In this document: positions 23,301-31,305 of the stretch, one piece after another
Position numbering within the stretch: position 1 is the stretch's first letter
Layout: each line of letters starts with the position of its first letter
Source: a virus
Strand: one strand, 5' to 3'
Virus record (IMG/VR): IMGVR_UViG_3300025120_000234
Span: 1 to 34,857 of that record
Length of the DNA stretch: 34,857 nt
The notes under the pieces: model-generated
Databases searched by the model: none
What the model was told of the DNA's origin: nothing
Seen by the model: only the letters and a program-made list of their open reading frames with translations
Made by a program: the position numbers and the translations under genes

Positions 23301-26300
23301 GGCGACAGATCAGTTTGCCGACGACTTAGCTACTAATGAAGCCGCAGCAGCGGCAGAAGCAGAAGCAGATGCGAGGTCAGAAGCTGAAGTTGATGAGATG
23401 GAAAAAGCTCTGAAAGGATTGACTCCAGAAGGGCGAATAGAATTCGACAGGGAATTAGAAATCGGTCTTAAAGAAAGTATAGAAGCGTATAGGAAAAAAT
23501 TCCTAACTAGTTCTAATGATTCAGCCGATGGTAATCTCAGTCCCGATTCTCCCAAAGGTCACCCACACCATGTGAAACAAGTAGACCCTAAAAAAGTTTA
23601 CCAGTCTGCACTCGTCGGCGTTAACAAAAAAGAGAAGACCTATCGTCAGTTTGAAGAAACTCTCCGCTCGATAGACACTGACTCAGTTAGGTATAGGAGG
23701 ATTGAGGAAGAGTTTAATCTCGCCATCAAAAAACGTAGGGCTTTAAGCCCTGAGAATGCGGATAGGTTAAGAACTAAAGCTAAGTCTGCTTTCGATGCAG
23801 CTTTAAACCCTAAGAAAGAAAAGGTAGTTGTTACAGAAGGGGATACGAAAGAGTTAGATAAACTAATAGAGCTAGGTTATCCCGTAAGTTTTCTTAAAGA
23901 GCATCTCTCAGAACTTGGGCTTCGCCTACAGAGAACGGACAACGACTACCTTAAGGGGGTAGCGGGTGTTCTAAAGAAAAAGATAAGATCAAGATTCCCT
24001 GTTGCGCCAGTTAAAATTAAAAAAGGAAGAGTAAAAATTCCTAGTAGTTTTGCTAAAAAAGGTAGTGTGTATGTTGATGCCAATCAACAAGGGGTATTCA
24101 ATAACGACCCAGAGGGTATGCTCACCCTACTTCAAAACGGTTTCTTCATTCCAGTTCCTGCACAATATGCGATGCAGGACAGTGGATTGAATCCCGCTTT
24201 CAAACTCAAAGAAACTTATGAAGGCAGTGGTTCGTATTTTGTTTCTGATATTAGAGTTCCCCATGCTGGGGGAACTTATTCTGCTTTAGTTAGATTCAAC
24301 GAAATCAAATCTTTGTTGCCTGACTGGAGCCGACTTAAAGATACTTTAACTGAGCTTGATGTAGCGACAACAACTCAACAAACATTGATGCCTAATGTTG
24401 TGGTTGATTCTCCGTTCACGACATCGGAGTCTAATAACAGAAAGCGTGTCACACTTGAAGCGTTACTAAAGGACGTATCTAATTTAGATACAATTAAAAC
24501 TGTATTGAATTCAGGAGAAGAATTAAACCTCCCCGAGGATTACTTTAACTCAGCAGCTATTGAGTTGAGCAACAGGTTGAAGCTAGATATCTGGAAGTTT
24601 TCTAAGAAGATCGAAGATGGGGACGCTGCGGGGGTTCCATTCAATCTATTTAAATCGAAGAACGAAGTTAAAAGTTACTACCAAGAGCAGTATAATCTCC
24701 GCGAACAGAACTCAAGACAAGCTATGGTTTCTTTAATGGGGTCATCGGAGAGCCTAAGTCCAGAGGTTCAGGAGTCTATTGAGGAAGAGATAGCTACTAA
24801 AGCGGACAGGTCACCTAACTACACGTCATCCATTCCTGAGCTTAACCGTGAACACATTCATTCTTACATTAAGAAGCAAACATTTCAGGGAGTTGAGGCT
24901 TTAAAGAATGATAAGACATTAAAAAGCGTAGTGGCTTCGTTTGTTAACAAGCACAAATACAACAACACAGGAGCAGATCAAGTTAAGAACCTTACTGAGA
25001 ATCAGTTGTTCTCGTCCTTCACACAACTTCTTAGTAAGAGAAAAATATACGGGGACTCAGAATTCACTAACTTCATTAAGAATGATCTTGAGGTTGGTTA
25101 CCCAGAAGGATTTTACCTAAACAGATCCATTAGGTTATTGGGACTAGGTTTCGGAACATCACACATCAACATTAACCAAGACCCTGAATTCCAAGAGGAC
25201 GTAAGGAGAGAACTACAAGCAGTTATTGGTAGCCCACTATCCTTAACGAAGGATCAAACTATTGGGTTCTTCAACGATCTTTCTGAAAGCGTGTCATTCC
25301 ACATGCCTCACGATCTTAAAGATAAAGTGTCGCGAAGAGATGCTTTAAAGAAGAACGCCAAAGAAATTTTAGACATGGGGCTTGAGGGCAACAACCCTGA
25401 ATCTGTTATCGAGGTGTTACAAAAGATAGCAGATGGATCACTAAAGAAATACAAGCCCCTTAAAGAAGTTGCCAAACTATTACTGCTAGACAAAAGCTTT
25501 ATTAGAGAAGTTGATTTCTCCATCCTGTCTAATGCATCTGATTACGCTGGTCTGTTCTACATAGATTCAAGAGGAGTCGCCAACGTAGAAATAAACCCTA
25601 GTAGGATGGGTGGGAGAGGAGTAGGAGAAACTCTAGTTCACGAATATGTCCACGCATTCACAGTCGCTATGCTGGAGCGTCCTGCCGCCGCTCGAACTAA
25701 AGATCAGAATGAAGCGATAGCTACTATACAACGCCTTAAAAGGTTGGTCGTTAAAAAATCCCAAGAGAATGGGGACTATGATGAGTTCATTAAAGATGGA
25801 ACTCTCAACACTAAAGAATTTGTAGCTTACCTTTTAACATCCACTGAGTTTCAAAAGAGAGTAAGAGGGTATGTCCCCGCTCCCAAAGGATCTAGGGGTG
25901 GACTGTATGGTTTCTTCAATGCCATTGTTAAATTATTTGGTGGTCGTAAAGAAGCTATCAAAGATCAAGTTCAAGAAGCTATGGACCTTGCTCTCGACCT
26001 CACTGGTAGGGGGTTAAGGGAACCTGCAACAGAAGCAGGATTCAGGAATCAAGTTGCAGATAGAGTTACGGCCACCCGTGACGAACTCAATGCGATGGCG
26101 GGTGATAAAGATATATCTGACATCAATGATGAGAGACTCAATAAAGCTGCCAATGATTACACTGCTTGGGCAAGGGGTTATGTCCCAGACGAGATCAACT
26201 TAATCGTAGATCCGTTGAGTGAAGAAGTTGTGGGGATTGATGAACAAACAGGCTCAATTATATTTAACCCCAAACGGGCAGCGATTAAACTATCTCAGTT

Positions 26301-29300
26301 AGTTTCTGATCAGAACATAGATCCTAACAGAAGGACTCACATCCTAGCTAGTATGATCAATGAACAGATTGGTAATGCCGCCGCTCTTCAAATGGTATCT
26401 GATGAGCAACTAGCGGAGATAGCTGGGGCCATGACACAATCGGATTTGGAGTCGGCCATAGAAGAAAATTTCCCGCTTGATCAACAAGCAGATTCTTTCG
26501 ACAAGATAAATAGTTCTGATCCAAGGGTTGTAGCTGCTGAACGAGCAAGGATAGCCACTAAAGTTATGGTTAACCACGCGAGCAAGGCGCTTAAAGGGGA
26601 AACCACTAATGAGCAAATTGCTTTCCTTGCGTCTAACCCCACTTTAATCCCTTCCTTTATTAACTACCTGAAGGTTTTAGTTACCAAGCTAACTTATCGT
26701 AAATCAATTAGTGACATCTCCCCCGAAATGAAGAACGGGGTCAACAATATTATTAGAGAGATAAGAGCTATGGAGATGGGGTATGCCCCAGCCCCAAGTT
26801 CTATTACACACAACCCTAGAAATCCTGAAGAGGTAGTTAACATACTACTTAAGCAGGGCATCAGTTCAAACATGTTAGTTCCTGATGGGGATCTTAACAA
26901 TGTTACCTCAGAAGAAACTGAGCCTACTATAAATGCTCAAAAAGCGAGAGGTGATACAGACAATACTGAAGATACATTTGCTGATGACTCGCTAATACCT
27001 GACTCTCTAAGAGTAACAGGCGGTATGCCCGAAGGGAAAATTGGGAACTGGCTGGATCTTCTTGACGTTCCTTTGATGGAGCTTCACGACTACGACATCC
27101 CAACTGAAAATGATAAGGGCTTCAACTTTAAGAAAGCATTTATAAAGCTGTTTAGGCGTAGGGCTGACCGAAGGGTAGTGTCATTCTATGACCAGAACAA
27201 AGCTTTCATTCGGGAGACCAAAGGTATTATCTCTGACTTCCAAAATAAATTTGATGCCACACTTGAGTCCGAAGAGGCTAGAATTTCGGAATCATTAGGT
27301 AGAGACTACAAGTTCCCACAAGAACTATTTGCTGCGGCGTCTGGATCTAATGCAGGTTCTCAACTGACTGAAGAGCAGTCCGATCTTGTGCAAGGGGAAT
27401 ACCTCTACGCTCTTCAACAAGCCGAGTCTATGACTGGGCGTGAAAAGAAATTAGCAAAAGACTTAGCTGAGAAAGCTAAGAGCGAAAGGATCTTGCAGCT
27501 AAGAAACGACAATCGATTAGAACAAATCGCACGTCGTGACAAAGCTTTAGAAACCATAATGCGCACATCTCCCGCACTATTTGAAATAGTTACTGATATG
27601 CGTAAGCTTCAGGATCAGCTTTCTAAGAAAGCGATGGATGTTTTTAAGGGGACAATGGACCCAGATGATTTAAAAATCTCATTTGATTTTAACAAGGGTA
27701 TTTATCTGACAAGGAGGTATCGTATGTTCGAGGATAATAACTTCGCACGTAAACTATCAGACTTAGATGATGATACATACCATGAGCAAAGGGAGAGAGC
27801 AGCGGTGTATTTCGCCAGACAAGAAGCTCTCAGTAGGTTAGATGATATCATGGAAGAGACTGGCTTGAATCGTGTAGATGCAAGACAGAAAATTGAAGAA
27901 GATCTAGCTAACAAAGATTCTAAAATGATGAGCGATGGTCGGAGGCTTGTTCAAGACTTCATCAATAGCTATTCAAAATCTGAAGTTCGTAATAACCTTC
28001 AGATAAAGAACGGGGCGTCAGGACCACAAATTGTTATGCCTGATGGTGGGTTCGATAGTGGTGTTCTCAGCAAATTAATTGGAGACATCAAAGATAAAAA
28101 TAACATACCTGAACCCATTAGAGAATTGCTTGGGGAGTATAAGGAAGATCAAGGGATAAGGAACTTGGGTGCCACAATGCTGCACACAGCTACCTCTATA
28201 TCCAACCAATCATTTTTTAATAAGTTAAAAGATCTTGGGACCAAGAGTAATACTCCTTGGTTGGTTAATGAGCAACAGTACGCTGCTGATCAAGCAATGC
28301 CACTCGACAGACAAAAGTATTCTGATTGGGTTAAGATAAAGAATGACACAGGTGATTCAGATCTCACTCCCATCAAGGGGATGTATGTTCCGAAAGAAGT
28401 CCACAGCAATCTCAAGAAGTTGTTCGGCGACAAGAAAGAAATAATAGATGAGAAGGATCAAGCTTCAGTAGTCCTCGCTGCCCTTGAAAATTTCTCAAAG
28501 AAAGCAACAGGCTACAGTTTAGCTATGAACACTCTAGGTTCAGTTGGTTTCTACTTCAGGAACATGATTGGTAATGCTTTATACTTCGGTCCAATGCAAG
28601 GATACTACGGTGGTAACGTGTTACTCGCCAAAGAAGTTGGTGGTATGGGGTCAGCAGCACTACAAAAAATAGGGTTGATGGAGAGTGGGAAACTCGCTGA
28701 AGAATCTATGATGGTTCGTGCAGCTAAAGGTTCCCGTGCTGAACTTGACTTCGAACTCATCGAGTTGAAAACCATGAACGTGTTCGGAGACGAACTCGAA
28801 GTTTCTGCCATCCAAGAATTGCTAGATGGAAGTAAGAAGTTTGAGGATTTAAAAAGAGGAACTAATACGGTATCCAAGCTGGCCAACAAGATTGATAAAA
28901 CGAAAACTTTTTTGACTGAGAGTGACAAACTTGGATTAGCTTCTGTAGGGATACGAGGTGTTAAGAACGGTAAAGAAGCTCACGATAAACTATTAGCTTT
29001 AGGTGGTAGGTTAGCGTCTGCCGCTGATGGTTTCTTTAAGATAGGTTTGTATGAATTCGAACTTGGTGTGCTAAAGAAAGCAGCGCAAGAAGAGATTAAC
29101 GACAACAACCCTAATGGTGAGTATGGCAAACTCTTAGATGCTAAAGGTAATCCCACACCCGCTATGAAAATGAAAGCGGCTGAGATAGTTAAGGATACAG
29201 CACAATCATACAGCAGGGCGCTCCCTGTTGTTCAATCCCTTAGCCAAACTCAGCTCGCTTTAGTGATGGCCCCATTCGTTAGGTTTGCCGCCGATGTCCC

Positions 29301-30393
29301 TAGGGTGTATGCAAACGGAGTAGCTAGGGTATTCCAAGAGATGGGCTCTGACAATGAAGTTATCAGGAAGCGTGGGCGAAAAAGATTGAGGGGGTTAATT
29401 CTGACCACGGCTGGAGCAGTAGCTACTACGAAAGGAACCGTCGCTGTTCTCTTCGGGTTGTTTGAAAGTGAAGATGAAGAATCTGCTTTGAGAGCTATGC
29501 TTCCTGACTGGGCCAAAGGTAACAGCCTCTCCGTATTTAAGGATGAAAACGGCATATACCACACGGTAGATTTGACTTACCTAAACCCATTTGCAATCAT
29601 TCAAGATCCCATATTCAGGTCGATGGAGAATTTACTTGGGGGTAAGGGTATCGTTAAGACAATGACCACTCTTCTTGGGCCAAGCGAAGGTCTCTTGAAG
29701 CCGTATGCAAAATCACAAATTCTTGCTGGGGGAGTAGCTAGATATGTCCTCAACGAAGATGAGTATGATAATCCTATTGCTCTCGAAGGTGATGGACTGA
29801 AAGGAGAATGGAAAAGATTTTCTGAAACTATCTTAGATGCGTTCACACCACGAGCCGGATCAGCATTAGCTGACTCATATCGCATTATGAACGGAGACAA
29901 AGTTGATAAGATGTTTGAGCAATCTGCTTGGGGTCCACTTCTTAAAGAGGTTCTCCCCATAAAACCATATCAGCTTGACCTCGACAAGGGTATGAAACGG
30001 TTCATGTCTAAGCACAAATCTGCTTACACTCAGAACAAACGTAGGATTGATAACCTTCTTACTGACGAGGGTAGTGTTCCTCTTGAGAAACTAGCAGATG
30101 CTTATGACGATATGGTCAACCTTAGTAAGAAGCAAAACTCAGACTACTACAAAGTAGTTAACGGCTTCATAGGATTGGGCATCCCAAAGAAAGACATCGA
30201 GAGGCAAGCCAAATCAAAAGGGTTTGGTTCTCTCCAACTCAAGATGAATAAGGTGGGTATGATGATGCGTCCTTCCTTAAACAAAGGGGCAGTGGATAGA
30301 GCTAAACAATCTTCCGAAGGCAGGAAGAGAGTTAAGTTCCTGCAAGAACACATTCGAGTGAATCACCCAGACAAACGAATCAGAATAAACTAA
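20356..30393 (+). CDS. Giant (3345 aa) polyvalent internal virion protein with zinc metallopeptidase motif
   Basis: At 3345 residues this gene fills over a quarter of the window. A zincin motif HEYVH (His1762, Glu1763, His1766) in GETLVHEYVHAFTVAM is followed 55 residues later by Glu1821 in NTKEFVAYLLTSTEFQ, the pattern of gluzincins found in large polyvalent phage proteins. Hydrophobic Ala/Gly-rich stretches that could enter membranes lie at about 548-600, 752-778, 2719-2757 and 3011-3036. A Glu/Ala tract covers about 969-1020, and a segment shared with the 527-residue protein covers about 2333-2378. Size, amphipathic segments and position suggest a protein carried inside the head and ejected with the DNA, functionally like T7 gp16 or N4 vRNAP; I found no RNA polymerase motif. 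It starts 28 bases after the previous stop, without a Shine-Dalgarno sequence. Confidence 0.8.
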   Translation: MTDPSEPNKSSLTEIPYSDWSLKNNYDDPVESYSRYTDDVKDQYLKAGQFNIGVAQALDSSLVSVLEEEGLITPDNQDQVFDKLNSYRSSSFEEDIEFIREFSESNQPFSGEEENDLATYMSSTYQGVELPEDLDPTKITEAVRSKKEDVVTALYDKGTIDAGSYIDSNGDRKFLGGRIPEGKSVEDVILDNKRYGVVAEDILNIQNKRTRVAGTSRLGYTPESDNYNLMQYEVEDRLKASGILKELITEDSDLFDKDVAARFEALRRDFGKTKSWDMWDSAIDNTGDVLGDVAQSIKKGWNWISSDDEEFQQVKEEQEFEELMESHEDSIDEAKEGLLDYLTNKTGYAKDVLEDAVDDTVKLLSRGKHNGEAATLLYSEDGEDLSDNVVKTSFNGVLVAEELNFKPEEYKRALFQAGLTNEQVEFQEANRVATNELNFSNISNVLANDEDLGDDWQQALIAGKWNGLSNNEITEKFVAEHNPSFRYDGLATSVKHGVTTLGYGVAAMFNSEWGQDGLVNNQKEIAQNRAMAEIFGVEMGMEQDAAEQLAPMAVDMMIGIGATLLTPITGGLSAVGAATYASSKAAATAMARNLIKTTTLSTIKSAPTAAVKEAIKETAKVGVKRATIAKTFYQGTFSNVLKQQSKRDLSGKLVKEEAEDAVERILKAKTLGADATADQVMGAVKMYNGRVAKFLDVSTPAFIPAATRSGSMSYGSMFSTTTDQLTAKHQDAEGNWIGDWSAEKVRQEAHGVAFTGALVAGTTTGLITAGLGQIAGGKFGGVENAYLRGVSYKQLKIATDRMIGRTSSDVAFQKLIKRSVRKVMRKAAAGGGAQFLRGVAGESFEEGLDELLNGVIQDTFTNQNTPFRERIEATLQGAALGAFMGGLAPSMGAAIRNNPLTKGPLADRDKMQQLEADIMEDFDSEVAKDAELSKKKKELEELAPATAQELDKAQKEFAEKPATETTPQSEAEAEAEAQQEAVATDQFADDLATNEAAAAAEAEADARSEAEVDEMEKALKGLTPEGRIEFDRELEIGLKESIEAYRKKFLTSSNDSADGNLSPDSPKGHPHHVKQVDPKKVYQSALVGVNKKEKTYRQFEETLRSIDTDSVRYRRIEEEFNLAIKKRRALSPENADRLRTKAKSAFDAALNPKKEKVVVTEGDTKELDKLIELGYPVSFLKEHLSELGLRLQRTDNDYLKGVAGVLKKKIRSRFPVAPVKIKKGRVKIPSSFAKKGSVYVDANQQGVFNNDPEGMLTLLQNGFFIPVPAQYAMQDSGLNPAFKLKETYEGSGSYFVSDIRVPHAGGTYSALVRFNEIKSLLPDWSRLKDTLTELDVATTTQQTLMPNVVVDSPFTTSESNNRKRVTLEALLKDVSNLDTIKTVLNSGEELNLPEDYFNSAAIELSNRLKLDIWKFSKKIEDGDAAGVPFNLFKSKNEVKSYYQEQYNLREQNSRQAMVSLMGSSESLSPEVQESIEEEIATKADRSPNYTSSIPELNREHIHSYIKKQTFQGVEALKNDKTLKSVVASFVNKHKYNNTGADQVKNLTENQLFSSFTQLLSKRKIYGDSEFTNFIKNDLEVGYPEGFYLNRSIRLLGLGFGTSHININQDPEFQEDVRRELQAVIGSPLSLTKDQTIGFFNDLSESVSFHMPHDLKDKVSRRDALKKNAKEILDMGLEGNNPESVIEVLQKIADGSLKKYKPLKEVAKLLLLDKSFIREVDFSILSNASDYAGLFYIDSRGVANVEINPSRMGGRGVGETLVHEYVHAFTVAMLERPAAARTKDQNEAIATIQRLKRLVVKKSQENGDYDEFIKDGTLNTKEFVAYLLTSTEFQKRVRGYVPAPKGSRGGLYGFFNAIVKLFGGRKEAIKDQVQEAMDLALDLTGRGLREPATEAGFRNQVADRVTATRDELNAMAGDKDISDINDERLNKAANDYTAWARGYVPDEINLIVDPLSEEVVGIDEQTGSIIFNPKRAAIKLSQLVSDQNIDPNRRTHILASMINEQIGNAAALQMVSDEQLAEIAGAMTQSDLESAIEENFPLDQQADSFDKINSSDPRVVAAERARIATKVMVNHASKALKGETTNEQIAFLASNPTLIPSFINYLKVLVTKLTYRKSISDISPEMKNGVNNIIREIRAMEMGYAPAPSSITHNPRNPEEVVNILLKQGISSNMLVPDGDLNNVTSEETEPTINAQKARGDTDNTEDTFADDSLIPDSLRVTGGMPEGKIGNWLDLLDVPLMELHDYDIPTENDKGFNFKKAFIKLFRRRADRRVVSFYDQNKAFIRETKGIISDFQNKFDATLESEEARISESLGRDYKFPQELFAAASGSNAGSQLTEEQSDLVQGEYLYALQQAESMTGREKKLAKDLAEKAKSERILQLRNDNRLEQIARRDKALETIMRTSPALFEIVTDMRKLQDQLSKKAMDVFKGTMDPDDLKISFDFNKGIYLTRRYRMFEDNNFARKLSDLDDDTYHEQRERAAVYFARQEALSRLDDIMEETGLNRVDARQKIEEDLANKDSKMMSDGRRLVQDFINSYSKSEVRNNLQIKNGASGPQIVMPDGGFDSGVLSKLIGDIKDKNNIPEPIRELLGEYKEDQGIRNLGATMLHTATSISNQSFFNKLKDLGTKSNTPWLVNEQQYAADQAMPLDRQKYSDWVKIKNDTGDSDLTPIKGMYVPKEVHSNLKKLFGDKKEIIDEKDQASVVLAALENFSKKATGYSLAMNTLGSVGFYFRNMIGNALYFGPMQGYYGGNVLLAKEVGGMGSAALQKIGLMESGKLAEESMMVRAAKGSRAELDFELIELKTMNVFGDELEVSAIQELLDGSKKFEDLKRGTNTVSKLANKIDKTKTFLTESDKLGLASVGIRGVKNGKEAHDKLLALGGRLASAADGFFKIGLYEFELGVLKKAAQEEINDNNPNGEYGKLLDAKGNPTPAMKMKAAEIVKDTAQSYSRALPVVQSLSQTQLALVMAPFVRFAADVPRVYANGVARVFQEMGSDNEVIRKRGRKRLRGLILTTAGAVATTKGTVAVLFGLFESEDEESALRAMLPDWAKGNSLSVFKDENGIYHTVDLTYLNPFAIIQDPIFRSMENLLGGKGIVKTMTTLLGPSEGLLKPYAKSQILAGGVARYVLNEDEYDNPIALEGDGLKGEWKRFSETILDAFTPRAGSALADSYRIMNGDKVDKMFEQSAWGPLLKEVLPIKPYQLDLDKGMKRFMSKHKSAYTQNKRRIDNLLTDEGSVPLEKLADAYDDMVNLSKKQNSDYYKVVNGFIGLGIPKKDIERQAKSKGFGSLQLKMNKVGMMMRPSLNKGAVDRAKQSSEGRKRVKFLQEHIRVNHPDKRIRIN
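23260..23412 (+). repeat. Glu/Ala-rich low-complexity tract in giant gene
   Basis: A run of GAAGCT codons (SEAEAEAEAQQEA) and a second Ala/Glu stretch (NEAAAAAEAEADA) lie close together, so the DNA is locally repetitive. It probably encodes a flexible or helical linker between the membrane-active N-terminal part and the rest of the giant protein. Confidence 0.8.
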
Positions 30394-30617
30394 TGAAGAA
30401 AGAAGAATTCAAACCACATAATATGTATAACCCCAAAACAGGGGAGGCAGTCTTAGCTAAGACATACGAACAACACCTCAAACTAAAGAAAATGAAATAC
30501 GGACACAGCAAACCAGCCAAGAAGAAAACGGCTAAGAAGAAAGTAGCAAAAAAGAAGGCGGCTAAACCTAGCCGCACCTCTTTTGCTGAGAATGTTGAGA
30601 AGCGTATGGGCTACTAG
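30393..30617 (+). CDS. Histone H1-like Lys/Ala-rich basic protein
   Basis: A 74-residue protein, translationally coupled to the giant gene (TAATG). The first 40 residues are polar (KPHNMYNPKTGEAVLAKTYE, then HLKLKKMKYGHSK). Residues 41-59 are PAKKKTAKKKVAKKKAAKPS, the repeating KKxAKKKxA pattern of histone H1 C-terminal tails and bacterial H1-like proteins, which bind and condense DNA. A short C-terminal segment (SFAENVEKRMGY) follows. Being last in the virion-protein block it may be packaged or may coat phage DNA; whether it is a virion component is not visible from the sequence. Its stop shares CTAG with the convergent gene. Confidence 0.7.
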   Translation: MKKEEFKPHNMYNPKTGEAVLAKTYEQHLKLKKMKYGHSKPAKKKTAKKKVAKKKAAKPSRTSFAENVEKRMGY

Positions 30618-31006
30618 TCTTTGTGATCAGTAGATAACCTATAATAAGTTTCAATCTCATCCAAGGGATCAGTCAGTGGATCTGGCTGCTCCCTTTTTTC
30701 TTGTTTCAACATTGCCTTACCTAAGATGGCGTAGTTAATGATGTCTTCGAAGGCATCGTCAACTGACTCATCACTCACACTCAATGCACCATCGTTCGTG
30801 AACGTCCGAATCCTTTGGATCTTATCCATTACACGCATCAGGATTCCGGTTACAGGATGCACACCAAGGTAAGTTGCGGATCGGAAATTAGCAAAGACAT
30901 CCTCCGCTTCTTTCCCCCCTGTATAATCAGAGTTCTTACGCTCCATTATGCGGCGGCATTTGTTGCATGTATTCTCATGCATCTTGAGTAGTTCTTCTTG
31001 AGTCAT
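30614..31006 (-). CDS. DUF1599/Nmad1-like protein
   Basis: A 130-residue helical protein. The core MERKNSDYTGGKEAEDVFAN, followed by FRSATYLGVHPVTGILMRVM, DKIQRIRTF and ESVDDAFEDIINYAILGKAM, matches the phage family usually annotated as DUF1599 or 'nucleotide modification associated domain 1'. The ERKN.DY...DVF.NF and DK..R...F...E...D...DI.NYA pattern is distinctive and resembles a MazG-like all-alpha fold. It may act on or with nucleotides, but no reaction is established. Two Cys near the N-terminus (CNKC) may bind metal. It overlaps the gene upstream on the same strand by 4 bases and the convergent gene by 4 bases. Confidence 0.75.
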   Translation of the reverse strand: MTQEELLKMHENTCNKCRRIMERKNSDYTGGKEAEDVFANFRSATYLGVHPVTGILMRVMDKIQRIRTFTNDGALSVSDESVDDAFEDIINYAILGKAMLKQEKREQPDPLTDPLDEIETYYRLSTDHKD

Positions 31007-31305
31007 GCTGCTAGTTCGGCTTGGGTTATTCTTGCTATGGCATCTCTGATTTCAAAGAAGACCAACTCGTCATGGTTACCTATCAGAGTTTGGAGTGTCC
31101 TTATAAAGATATCAACGTGCTTCGCTTGATGCCCTCGGACACATCGTATGCTTGCCGATGGGGAGAATGCAATGATAGACCACCCCGATGGGTTGTTTAT
31201 GTGGTTGTCCCTTTTGGATTTCAGAGACAGTTTTATTTTCTCACCGTCGAAGTAATCTGATTCGAGCATCAGATCTGCGGTGAAGGTGTTCGTGGGTTCA
31301 TTCAT
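31003..31305 (-). CDS. Small protein of unknown function
   Basis: A 100-residue protein starting MNEPTNTFTADLMLESDYFD. The first two-thirds appear to be beta-rich (EKIKLSLKSKRDN, GWSIIAFSPSASIRCVRGHQ) and the last third helical (VDIFIRTLQTLIGNHDELVF, then IRDAIARITQAEL). No recognised domain, signal peptide or membrane segment. It overlaps the SF2 helicase gene upstream by 8 bases and the DUF1599-like gene downstream by 4, so all three are probably made from one transcript. Confidence 0.7.
   Translation of the reverse strand: MNEPTNTFTADLMLESDYFDGEKIKLSLKSKRDNHINNPSGWSIIAFSPSASIRCVRGHQAKHVDIFIRTLQTLIGNHDELVFFEIRDAIARITQAELAA

Noticed and set aside
20356-30393. Giant protein as an N4-type virion RNA polymerase
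   Set aside because: The size is similar (about 3,500 residues in N4), but I could not find a T/DxxGR-type motif A with the matching B and C motifs of single-subunit RNA polymerases.
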